From the NCBI GenBank assembly GCA_900552845.1, contig USBC01000020.1:1-17943 (forward strand): DNA of 17,943 nt. Reading direction: 5' to 3'. This document shows, piece after piece, positions 1-5,527 of the stretch (positions within the stretch are counted from its first letter, which is position 1; every line of letters begins with the position of its first letter). This DNA comes from an uncultured Oscillospiraceae bacterium. GTDB taxonomy: Bacteria; Bacillota; Clostridia; Oscillospirales; Ruminococcaceae. The position numbers were made by a program, and so were the translations under genes. The notes under the pieces were generated by a model, which did no database searches, was not told the origin of the DNA, and saw only the letters and a program-made list of their open reading frames with translations.

Positions 1-113
1 TGCGCCATACCCTGCCGGACTACATGATCCCAAGGCAGATTATAGTTTGCGATAAACTGCCGTTAACGGTGAATGGAAAAACAGACCGCAAAAAAGCAGC
101 TCTTTTGCCATGA
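1..113 (+). CDS. C-terminal end of an AMP-binding (amino-acid adenylation) enzyme, partial
   Basis: Only the last 36 codons are present; reading codons begin at base 3 and the stop is TGA at 111-113. The peptide carries the C-terminal hallmark of the ANL/adenylation superfamily: LPDYMIP followed by LPLTVNGKTDRK, the A10 motif whose lysine (the K of NGK) contacts the acyl-adenylate. DltA and NRPS adenylation domains both end like this. The next gene encodes a free-standing carrier protein, so the enzyme probably activates an amino acid (D-alanine if it is DltA-like) and loads it onto that carrier. The adenylation pocket lies outside the window, so the substrate cannot be read. Confidence 0.85.
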   Translation, partial: RHTLPDYMIPRQIIVCDKLPLTVNGKTDRKKAALLP

Positions 114-160
114 GGTCTCGGTGAAGATAAAATAAAAAGGAAGCAAAGGCCGGACAAGCC

Positions 161-180
161 GTATAGCTACATAGTTATAC
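161..180 (+). other. Small hairpin between the adenylation gene and the carrier protein gene
   Basis: GTATAGC and GTTATAC form a 7-bp stem with one G-T wobble around a 6-base loop. No T-run follows, so it is not a terminator. It sits 18 bases before the carrier-protein ATG and could affect RNA stability or translation. The role is unknown. Confidence 0.3.
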
Positions 181-198
181 AAGCGCTGCACATGAAAT

Positions 199-462
199 AT
201 GAGTGAGAGGATATATGGATATATAACAAGCGAGAAGCTGCTGGCAATGCTGTGCCAAGCCTGCGACCGCCCCTTGACGGAGGAGACCGAGCTGCTGCAA
301 AGCGGATATCTGGATTCACTGGCGTTGGTACTGTTGGAGGAAGAGCTGGAAGCCGCAGGTGAGGTGGTCTCGGTGGCGCGGATTCCGCGGGAAGCGATGA
401 TTACCCCACAGACCCTGTGGGATTGGTATCGGCGGAATGTGACTGCGGAGAACAGGGAATAA
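199..462 (+). CDS. Acyl/peptidyl carrier protein, DltC-like
   Basis: This is an 87-residue acidic helical protein with the phosphopantetheine attachment motif LDSL, Ser40 being the predicted 4'-phosphopantetheine site. The segment before it (LLQSGYLDSL) and the later IPREAM-ITP stretch resemble the layout of D-alanyl carrier protein DltC more than that of fatty-acid AcpP. Its expected role is to carry an amino acid activated by the upstream adenylation enzyme as a thioester. The ATG at 199 is the first possible start after an in-frame stop at 193-195. The ribosome site is weak (an AAAAGG stretch lies about 55 bases upstream, too far to act). The gene sits 85 bases after the adenylation gene, so they are probably co-transcribed. 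DltC itself, or a carrier for a small NRPS-like pathway, are both possible. Confidence 0.8.
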   Translation: MSERIYGYITSEKLLAMLCQACDRPLTEETELLQSGYLDSLALVLLEEELEAAGEVVSVARIPREAMITPQTLWDWYRRNVTAENRE

Positions 463-471
463 AAAATTTGT

Positions 472-500
472 TTGACGGATATTCCTTGATGTGCTACAAT
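472..500 (+). promoter_or_regulatory. Sigma-A type promoter of mntP
   Basis: TTGACG (472-477) and TACAAT (495-500) are separated by exactly 17 bases. The expected transcript starts near 507, leaving only about 30 bases of leader before the TTG start. That is too short to hold a riboswitch. Confidence 0.75.
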
Positions 501-538
501 CATCGGGTTATCTTATCAAGTTTTAGCGGGGTGAAAGT

Positions 539-1111
539 TTGAGTACAATAGAGATTTTACTCATTGGTGTCGGGCTTTCAATGGACGCTTTTGCCGTAGC
601 GGTCTGCAAGGGGCTGGGGATGCGGCGAATCAATTACCGACACGCCTTTATTATTGCGCTGTTCTTTGGCGGATTTCAGGCACTGATGCCTTTTGTGGGC
701 TGGCTGCTGGGCAGCCGTTTTGCACAGTATATTACCCGCCTTGATCACTGGATTGCTTTTGTTCTATTGCTTTTTATCGGCGGTAAGATGATATGGGATA
801 CCTTCCATGAAAATGAGGAAGAAGAATTGCATTCCGATGAACGTCTCAACCTCAAGGAATTGCTTTTGATGGCGGTGGCTACCAGCATCGATGCCCTTGC
901 CATGGGCATCACCTTTGCATTTCTTTCGGTCAATATCGGCAAGGCTTCGGGGCTTATCGGCTGCACGACCTTTATTATTTCCTTACTTGGGGTGTTTATC
1001 GGCAACCGCTTTGGTGCAAAATACAAGGACAAGGCATCGTTGATCGGTGGAATTATTCTTATACTGATTGGTTGTAAAGTGTTGATAGAGCACCTTGGTC
1101 TATTGGGCTGA
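539..1111 (+). CDS. mntP: Manganese efflux pump MntP
   Basis: This is a 190-residue membrane protein of the MntP (DUF204/YebN) family, which exports Mn2+ across the cytoplasmic membrane. It is an internal duplication of three-helix units. The two signature acidic motifs are visible: SMDAFAVA (Asp16) in TM1 and SIDALAMG (Asp118) in TM4, both needed for metal transport in this family. A charged, acidic loop (about residues 88-106, HENEEEE) separates the halves. The start is TTG at 539, because GGGGTG (528-533) is well placed before it and the nearby GTG at 531 is out of frame. Length matches the family. The gene has its own promoter and no yybP-ykoY element in front; that element instead lies just after it, before the next operon. 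Confidence 0.93.
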   Translation: MSTIEILLIGVGLSMDAFAVAVCKGLGMRRINYRHAFIIALFFGGFQALMPFVGWLLGSRFAQYITRLDHWIAFVLLLFIGGKMIWDTFHENEEEELHSDERLNLKELLLMAVATSIDALAMGITFAFLSVNIGKASGLIGCTTFIISLLGVFIGNRFGAKYKDKASLIGGIILILIGCKVLIEHLGLLG

Positions 1112-1140
1112 AATTCAGAAATTCAGACTAAATTAACGGA

Positions 1141-1169
1141 TTGACAAAACTAAAACAGCATAATATAAT
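1141..1169 (+). promoter_or_regulatory. Consensus sigma-A promoter driving the riboswitch-oadB transcript
   Basis: TTGACA (1141-1146) and TATAAT (1164-1169) are separated by 17 bases, a perfect consensus match. The start point is expected around 1175-1177, exactly at the 5' edge of the riboswitch aptamer. Confidence 0.9.
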
Positions 1170-1172
1170 AAA

Positions 1173-1329
1173 CCGCGTAAAGGGGAGTAGTTTGCGCAGT
1201 CCTGTAGGCTGCGTTGGGCGGTGTCGTCATCCCGGTGCCCTTGGCGCTCGTGCCGTCCATGAACACATAGTGTTTAAAACAAGACTTTTACAAAGGCTCT
1301 CCTGTGGGGCTTTTGTAAAGGTTTTTTTT
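1173..1329 (+). promoter_or_regulatory. yybP-ykoY-type manganese riboswitch (aptamer plus expression platform)
   Basis: The leader contains the diagnostic GGGGAGTAG loop (1182-1190). A P2 hairpin follows (CGCAG 1195-1199 with CTGCG 1209-1213, inner CC/GG pair, loop TGTA). The second conserved segment CGTCATCCCGGTGCC starts at 1225, and a further GGC/GCC hairpin lies around 1243-1254. These are the landmarks of the yybP-ykoY class, which binds Mn2+ where loops L1 and L3 dock. The closing helix P1 can form between GTAAAGG (1177-1183) and CTTTTAC (1285-1291). The latter is also the first strand of the terminator below, so Mn2+ binding should favour read-through (ON switch), as known for the Lactococcus member. 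The gene controlled is an oadB-type pump, not an exporter of a family usually listed for this class. The identification is by eye, not by covariance model. Confidence 0.87.
1285..1329 (+). terminator. Intrinsic terminator of the manganese riboswitch
   Basis: The arm 1285-1299 pairs with 1307-1321 over 15 bp, including three G-T wobbles, with a short loop around CCTGT. Eight T residues follow (1322-1329). The 5' arm overlaps the P1 3' strand of the aptamer, so terminator and ligand-bound aptamer are mutually exclusive. Confidence 0.88.
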
Positions 1330-1366
1330 ATTATAAAAATATTAACCATTTTTGAGGTGACTGACT

Positions 1367-2506
1367 ATGATTTTTGAAGAGATCGGCAGCCTGTTTGTGA
1401 ATGTGGCGGCGCTGAGCGACTGGCGCTACTGGGTCATGTGGCTTATCGGCGGTCTGCTTATTTATTTGGCAATCGCCAAGGATATGGAGCCAACGCTGCT
1501 GTTGCCGCTGGGCTTTGGCACCATTCTGGTCAATATACCGCTTTCCGGCGCCATTGACCAGGTGAACGCAAGCGGGCAGGTGACGGAGGGGGCGCTGACT
1601 ACTCTGTTCAATGCCGGTATTGCCAATGAGCTGTTCCCGCTGGTTTTGTTCATCGGCATTGGTGCAATGATCGACTTCGGACCTGTTTTGAGCAATCCTA
1701 AACTGATGATTTTCGGCGCAGCAGCACAGTTTGGCATTTTCCTGACCTTCTGTGCGGCGTCCATGTTTTTCGGCACCAATGACGCTGCTTCTATTGCGGT
1801 TATCGGTGCGGCAGATGGTCCGACCTCCATTTTTGTATCTCAAATGCTCAATTCCAAGTACCAGGGCGCTATTATGGTAGCGGCTTACTCTTATATGGCA
1901 CTGGTGCCCATTATTCAGCCGCCTGTCATCAAGGCTTTGACCTCCCATAAAGAACGCCTTATCCGCATGCCCTATAAGCAGGTGGAGATCAGCAAGACTA
2001 CCCGTATTCTGTTCCCGATTATGGTAACAATTGTTGCGGGAATTATTGCTCCGACCTCTGTGGCACTTATCGGCTTCTTGATGTTTGGCAACCTGATCCG
2101 CGAGTGCGGTGTGCTGAATTCTCTGAGCGATACCGCCCAGCATGTGCTGGCAAACCTTGTTACCATTTTCCTTGGCATCACCATTGCAGCGAATATGCAG
2201 GCTGAGCAATTCCTCAAGCCGGAAACTCTGCTTATTCTTTGCCTCGGACTTGTTGCGTTTATTTTTGATACCGCCGGCGGCGTACTGTTTGCCAAGTTCC
2301 TGAACCTGTTCCTCAAGAACAAGATCAATCCCATGATCGGTGCAGCCGGCATTTCAGCTTTCCCGATGAGCGGACGCGTGGTGCATAAGTTGGGTTTGGC
2401 AGAGGACAAGCAGAACTACCTGTTGATGCAGGCAATCGGCGTCAATGTATCGGGACAAATCGCCTCTGTTGTGGCGGGTGGTTTGATCCTCAATTTCTTC
2501 CTGTGA
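1367..2506 (+). CDS. Na+-translocating decarboxylase beta subunit family protein (OadB/GcdB/MmdB-like)
   Basis: This is a 379-residue polytopic membrane protein of the Na+-transporting carboxylic acid decarboxylase beta-subunit family. In complete complexes (oxaloacetate, methylmalonyl-CoA or glutaconyl-CoA decarboxylase) this subunit couples decarboxylation of a biotin-bound carboxyl group to Na+ export. The conserved pore motif is present: ADGPTSIF with Asp150 (equivalent to the essential Asp of OadB region IIIa), followed by AAYSYMALVPIIQPP (173-187). The C-terminal NVSGQIAS segment (360-367) matches the conserved last helix region. Length is typical, with no sign of decay. The ATG is preceded by GAGGTGA (1354-1360). 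Neither an alpha (carboxyltransferase) nor a biotin carrier gene lies in the window. The only partner is the small OadG-like gene 19 bases downstream. Expression appears to be under the Mn2+ riboswitch, so it may act in cation homeostasis rather than decarboxylation. The partner enzyme could also be encoded elsewhere. Confidence 0.9.
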   Translation: MIFEEIGSLFVNVAALSDWRYWVMWLIGGLLIYLAIAKDMEPTLLLPLGFGTILVNIPLSGAIDQVNASGQVTEGALTTLFNAGIANELFPLVLFIGIGAMIDFGPVLSNPKLMIFGAAAQFGIFLTFCAASMFFGTNDAASIAVIGAADGPTSIFVSQMLNSKYQGAIMVAAYSYMALVPIIQPPVIKALTSHKERLIRMPYKQVEISKTTRILFPIMVTIVAGIIAPTSVALIGFLMFGNLIRECGVLNSLSDTAQHVLANLVTIFLGITIAANMQAEQFLKPETLLILCLGLVAFIFDTAGGVLFAKFLNLFLKNKINPMIGAAGISAFPMSGRVVHKLGLAEDKQNYLLMQAIGVNVSGQIASVVAGGLILNFFL

Positions 2507-2525
2507 TTGTAAGGGGGTAACTGAT

Positions 2526-2657
2526 ATGAACTTTAATCCAAGCCAGTTTTTGAATAATTTCCATTACCTTGTTTCCGGTATGCTGGGTATTTTTCTGGTT
2601 ATTGGCATTATAATTCTTTTTACAATGCTGCTGAACAAAGTCTTTAGTAAAAAATAA
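2526..2657 (+). CDS. OadG-related small transporter subunit (43 aa)
   Basis: This short ORF encodes 43 residues: a polar N-terminus (MNFNPSQF), one hydrophobic helix (about residues 15-36, with GMLGIFLVIG) and a basic end (NKVFSKK). The MxGIFLVIG pattern is characteristic of the gamma subunit of Na+-pumping decarboxylases, in a shortened form without the long metal-binding tail of OadG. AAGGGGGT (2512-2519) is a strong ribosome site with good spacing. It starts 19 bases after the beta-subunit stop, so the two are surely one operon. The order beta-gamma differs from the gamma-alpha-beta order of classical oadGAB. The likely role is to stabilise or assemble the beta subunit in the membrane. Confidence 0.85.
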   Translation: MNFNPSQFLNNFHYLVSGMLGIFLVIGIIILFTMLLNKVFSKK

Positions 2658-2683
2658 TTAAAGAACTCTTCAAGACTTTTTAA

Positions 2684-2712
2684 TTGCAGCTTTTCTCCAA
2701 ATGGGCTATCAT
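2684..2712 (+). promoter_or_regulatory. Probable sigma-A promoter for the VTT-lipoprotein genes
   Basis: TTGCAG (2684-2689) and TATCAT (2707-2712) are separated by 17 bases and lie 37 bases upstream of the next ATG. No convincing terminator separates it from the oadB operon, so some read-through is possible. Confidence 0.5.
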
Positions 2713-2748
2713 TAAGGTAGGACAAAAGGAGATAAGAGGAAACAATAA

Positions 2749-3480
2749 ATGCAGATGAATGACCGACAAAAGAAAATATGGGGCATTGCCGCAATCATTG
2801 GGTTAGTCGCTTTTATGGGGCTGCTGTGCTGGTTTGTCGGGCGCCCGATGCTGCGCTTTGTATCGGAGCCGGAGATGTTTCGTCAATGGGTAGACGGTCA
2901 CGGAATTTGGGGGCGTATCGCTTTTATTGGCATGATGATCTTCCAGATCATTGTTGCCGTAATTCCGGGCGAGCCGCTTGAAATCGGTGCAGGGTATGCT
3001 TTTGGCGCAGTAGAGGGGACAATTCTTTGCCTCATTGGCGCAGTACTTGGCGGCGCAATCGTGGTAATATTGGTGCGTCGCTATGGTGTAAAGCTGGTAG
3101 AGGTTTTCTTTTCCCGGGAAAAGATTATGTCCTTGCGGTTCATGCAGGATAGTCGGCGGCTTGAATTGTTGGTGTTTATTGTTTTTTTAATTCCCGGTAC
3201 GCCAAAGGATCTGCTATGCTATGCGGTGGGACTGACAAATCTGCGAATGAGGGATTGGCTGCTGATTTCTTTGGTAGCAAGAATTCCGAGCATTATTACC
3301 TCTACCATCGGTGGCAATGCGTTGGGCGAACAGAACTATGGCTTTGCAGTAGCGGTATTTGCGGTTACGCTGACCATCAGCTTGTGCGGTATTTTGATAT
3401 ATCGGCATATCTGTCGCAAGGAAAATGAAGAAATTGAGCGGAAAGAAGCGGAAAAGGGAAATGTGCAAGAAGACCGGTAG
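2749..3480 (+). CDS. TVP38/TMEM64 (VTT domain) membrane protein
   Basis: This 243-residue protein belongs to the VTT/SNARE-associated family (PF09335; DedA-related). A first TM lies near residues 11-31. A re-entrant-type segment with the family signature IPGEPLEIGAGYAFG follows (about 73-87), then hydrophobic helices around 92-108 and a second signature, FLIPGTPKDLLCYAVG (about 146-161). Two more hydrophobic segments and a highly charged C-terminal tail (KENEEIERKEAEK) complete it. Relatives include YdjX, YtxB and DedA-like proteins linked to lipid scrambling or envelope homeostasis, but the substrate of this subgroup is not established. The ATG at 2749 follows AGAGGA (2735-2740) at good spacing; ATG 2755 is a less likely alternative. 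Its 3' end overlaps the lipoprotein gene, which implies translational coupling. Confidence 0.88.
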   Translation: MQMNDRQKKIWGIAAIIGLVAFMGLLCWFVGRPMLRFVSEPEMFRQWVDGHGIWGRIAFIGMMIFQIIVAVIPGEPLEIGAGYAFGAVEGTILCLIGAVLGGAIVVILVRRYGVKLVEVFFSREKIMSLRFMQDSRRLELLVFIVFLIPGTPKDLLCYAVGLTNLRMRDWLLISLVARIPSIITSTIGGNALGEQNYGFAVAVFAVTLTISLCGILIYRHICRKENEEIERKEAEKGNVQEDR

Positions 3481-3979
3481 CTATATTTTGATAGCGGTTT
3501 TACTACTGACAATTTTAACTGCCTGCGGCGGTAAAACGCCAAAGGGACCAGTGGAGACCGATTTGTATCATGCGTTGATAACAGGGAATACTGAGCCGGA
3601 CTCACTGGGAACCGTGGTTTTTCTTGGCTATTATGAGAGTGCTGATGCAATGAAAGCTGAGTTGCCGGAAGCACTGAAAAACCTGCCTTTGGCAGAGATG
3701 GGCGGAGGAGAAGCATACGCCGTAATTCCGAGATATGAGGGGGAATTTGTCACCTTATATTCCATTGAAATGGACGAGAATGCCAATGCCATATGCAGCG
3801 AAACCGGCACACGATACGACGGCGCCGTGCTGGTGATGTGCAACCATAGCGATATTTTCAGCAATGTACAAATTGAATTGAAAATGGGTGAAGAGGCGGC
3901 TGTATTCAGCCCCTACATCAGCTTAAAAGACGGCAGCGTTGTAACACACAACCGTGTGCCGGTGAGTTCGATAGATTAA
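3461..3979 (+). CDS. Small lipoprotein of unknown function
   Basis: From ATG 3461 the product is 172 residues and begins with a type II signal peptide: a short basic start (MCKK), a hydrophobic core (YILIAVLLLTIL) and the lipobox LTAC, with Cys22 as the lipidation site. The mature part is about 150 residues, acidic and soluble, with no family I can name. An in-frame ATG at 3425 would add 12 very basic residues. I prefer 3461 because it gives a normal lipoprotein n-region and only a 20-base overlap with the upstream gene, but both starts have ribosome sites set too close. Overlap with the VTT gene implies co-expression, so this may be an extracytoplasmic partner or simply an operon neighbour. 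The strong terminator 9 bases after its stop closes the unit. Confidence 0.75.
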   Translation: MCKKTGSYILIAVLLLTILTACGGKTPKGPVETDLYHALITGNTEPDSLGTVVFLGYYESADAMKAELPEALKNLPLAEMGGGEAYAVIPRYEGEFVTLYSIEMDENANAICSETGTRYDGAVLVMCNHSDIFSNVQIELKMGEEAAVFSPYISLKDGSVVTHNRVPVSSID

Positions 3980-3987
3980 AATAATTT

Positions 3988-4039
3988 GTCCCGTTCTCCC
4001 CCGTGAGCAGTTGATTGCTTGGAGAGAACGGGACTTTTT
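3988..4039 (+). terminator. Intrinsic terminator between convergent operons
   Basis: GTCCCGTTCTC (3988-3998) pairs perfectly with GAGAACGGGAC (4024-4034) over 11 bp with a 25-base loop, followed by TTTTT (4035-4039). On the minus strand the same stem is followed by a weaker AAATTATTTT tract, so it may also help end the sir2 operon. Confidence 0.88.
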
Positions 4040-4047
4040 ATAAGATA

Positions 4048-4782
4048 TTATCTACGGACGATAATTTGAGAGAGGATTTCCCCGACCTTGCCATGCAGGG
4101 TGAGGGAAGTCCTTTCGTCCATTGGCGTGGGATCACGATTGATAAGTACAAGATGCTTGCCATGGAAATAATGCACAAGGGAAGCGGCAGGGTAAACGGT
4201 GAGAGAGGTACCTGCAATGATGAGCATATCGGCGTAAGCGATGGCGTCAATGCTTTCGTCAATCGTGTTGCTGTTGAGCTGCTCCTCATAGAGTACGACA
4301 TCAGGCTTGATGAGACCGCCGCAGCTGCAGCGGGGAATGCCTGTGGTTGAGAGAATGTATTCGGCTGTATAGCATTGGTGACACTTTTGACAATAATTGC
4401 GATGGACGCTGCCGTGCAGCTCCAACACATTTTTACTGCCCGCCATTTGGTGCAGCCCATCGATATTTTGTGTAACAATAGCGGTCAGCTTGCCCGAAGC
4501 CTCCAATTCAGCCAGTTTGTAGTGAGCAGCATTGGGCTTTGCAGAAAGGCATATCATTTTTTGACGATAAAAATCATAAAACTCTGCGGTATGACTGATA
4601 AAAAAGCTGTGACTGAGAATGGTTTCAGGAGGGTAATCAAACTTTTGATGATACAGTCCATCAACAGAGCGAAAATCGGGGATCCCGCTTTCGGTTGAAA
4701 CACCTGCTCCGCCGAAAAATACAATGCGGTTGCTTTCATCGATCATCTGCTGCAGTTTAGTGATGCTATTATCCATTTTCAC
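4048..4782 (-). CDS. NAD-dependent protein deacylase, Sir2 (sirtuin) family
   Basis: This 244-residue cytosolic enzyme uses NAD+ to remove acyl groups from lysines of proteins. All core elements are visible: the NAD-binding GAGVSTESGIPDFRS (25-39), TQNIDGLHQ (104-112), catalytic His123 in ELHGSV, four zinc cysteines (C131, C134, C152, C154), and GTSLTVYPA (191-199). The Tyr-x-x-Arg pair that marks desuccinylase/CobB-type sirtuins is not complete: the aligned segment reads FYDFYRQ, with Tyr at the Arg position. The protein is therefore closer to the Thermotoga Sir2 type and is probably a deacetylase. The start is GTG at 4782, chosen because GGGAG lies about 6 bases upstream; an in-frame ATG follows two codons later. 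It is the last gene of the minus-strand operon, 40 bases after the DUF896 gene. Confidence 0.93.
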   Translation of the reverse strand: MKMDNSITKLQQMIDESNRIVFFGGAGVSTESGIPDFRSVDGLYHQKFDYPPETILSHSFFISHTAEFYDFYRQKMICLSAKPNAAHYKLAELEASGKLTAIVTQNIDGLHQMAGSKNVLELHGSVHRNYCQKCHQCYTAEYILSTTGIPRCSCGGLIKPDVVLYEEQLNSNTIDESIDAIAYADMLIIAGTSLTVYPAASLVHYFHGKHLVLINRDPTPMDERTSLTLHGKVGEILSQIIVRR

Positions 4783-4822
4783 AAGATCTCCCTTCCGTTG
4801 ACATCAAGGCGTTTCAATACCA

Positions 4823-5044
4823 TTAGTGATGCTTAGACTTGTCAGACTTTTGACGTAGCTTTTCCTTTGTACCGTCTGGCTTTTGAATGTAAGTATGATC
4901 TAGGGTATGCTTGAGGCTCTGACGCATTTCAGCAATGTATTGCCCGCGCAGATCCATGCGTTCCTTAATCTCCTCATTGGTCAGTTCGCGTTCGCGTGCA
5001 AGTCGGGAAAGGTGACTGATGCGTTCCAGCTTTTCTTTTTCCAT
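4823..5044 (-). CDS. DUF896 (YnzC-type) small protein
   Basis: The product has 73 residues and is highly charged and helical. The N-terminal pattern (EKERISHLSRLARERELTNEE, in part) matches DUF896, followed by LRGQYIAEMRQSLKHTLDHT and a short strand-like IQKPDGTKEKL end, the standard architecture and length of this Firmicute family. B. subtilis YnzC belongs to the SOS-induced yneA operon, but the molecular function of the family is not settled. The ATG at 5044 follows AAGGAG with good spacing. The gene begins 9 bases after the upstream membrane-protein stop, so the two are co-translated from one message. Confidence 0.88.
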   Translation of the reverse strand: MEKEKLERISHLSRLARERELTNEEIKERMDLRGQYIAEMRQSLKHTLDHTYIQKPDGTKEKLRQKSDKSKHH

Positions 5045-5053
5045 ATTGGCTCC

Positions 5054-5512
5054 TTATTTTGAAATCACGAGATCCAGCAGATGCTGAATGACATCATAAT
5101 TGAACTGATATTTTGCAATTACGCAGCCGCCGATGACCAGAGCAATAAAAATAAGCTGCAATAGAAATGCGGCAATACCAAGATTACGGCGGTTGCGGTT
5201 ATTACCTCGTCTGAAAATCCATTTGATTGCACAGATGAAATTGACGATGGGGATAGCAAGCAGAATCAGAGCACCCATAAAGGAACTGACCTTCATAACG
5301 GAAGTATCGGGAGGCGCCTTGCGTGGCTTCTTTTCCTCTTCCACTGACCCAGCACTTGGTTCTTCATGCGACAGAAAAGCCTCGGGCTGTGGGACGGGCT
5401 GTTCTTCAGAATGGATACCATGTTCTTCGCTTCCGACTGCTACGGCAGCAGGAATATCCGAAAGGAGGTCGTCGTTTTCACTGATGGGATTATTTTGATG
5501 TTCTTCCAGCAT
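5054..5512 (-). CDS. Two-TM membrane protein with a long acidic cytoplasmic-type N-terminus, unknown function
   Basis: The product has 152 residues and I do not recognise a family. Residues 1-70 are polar, rich in Glu, Pro and Ser and probably disordered. Two hydrophobic helices follow (about 75-97 and 111-133), joined by a short, strongly basic loop (RRGNNRNRRN, 101-110), and a 15-20 residue tail. The basic loop predicts that the loop faces the cytoplasm, which would put both ends outside. A GGAGG ribosome site lies 8 bases before the ATG. It starts 15 bases after the nth stop and ends 9 bases before the DUF896 gene, so it is firmly in the nth operon. The context does not reveal its job. Confidence 0.8.
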   Translation of the reverse strand: MLEEHQNNPISENDDLLSDIPAAVAVGSEEHGIHSEEQPVPQPEAFLSHEEPSAGSVEEEKKPRKAPPDTSVMKVSSFMGALILLAIPIVNFICAIKWIFRRGNNRNRRNLGIAAFLLQLIFIALVIGGCVIAKYQFNYDVIQHLLDLVISK

Positions 5513-5527
5513 ATTTAGTTCCTCCGA

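Noticed and set aside
114..375. Shared GGTCTCGGTG at 114-123 and 366-375
   Set aside because: A single 10-base match with no further similarity around it, one copy inside coding sequence.
500..538. Possible Mn2+ riboswitch directly in front of mntP
   Set aside because: Only about 30 transcribed bases are available and the GGGGAGTAG loop is absent there; the element is at 1173-1329 instead.
1111..1126. Tandem repeat of AAATTCAG (two copies)
   Set aside because: Only two 8-base copies in an AT-rich gap; chance or minor slippage is enough to explain it.
1141..1377. 78-codon open frame on the plus strand over the mntP-oadB gap
   Set aside because: It starts with TTG in the -35 box of the promoter and runs through the riboswitch and terminator. 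It has no ribosome site and no recognisable protein pattern.
1331..2209. Long minus-strand open frame opposite oadB (292 codons)
   Set aside because: It is antisense to a clear OadB gene, and its His/Asn/Arg/Gln-rich composition is typical of a shadow frame. The same applies to the frame at 15278-15961 opposite relA.
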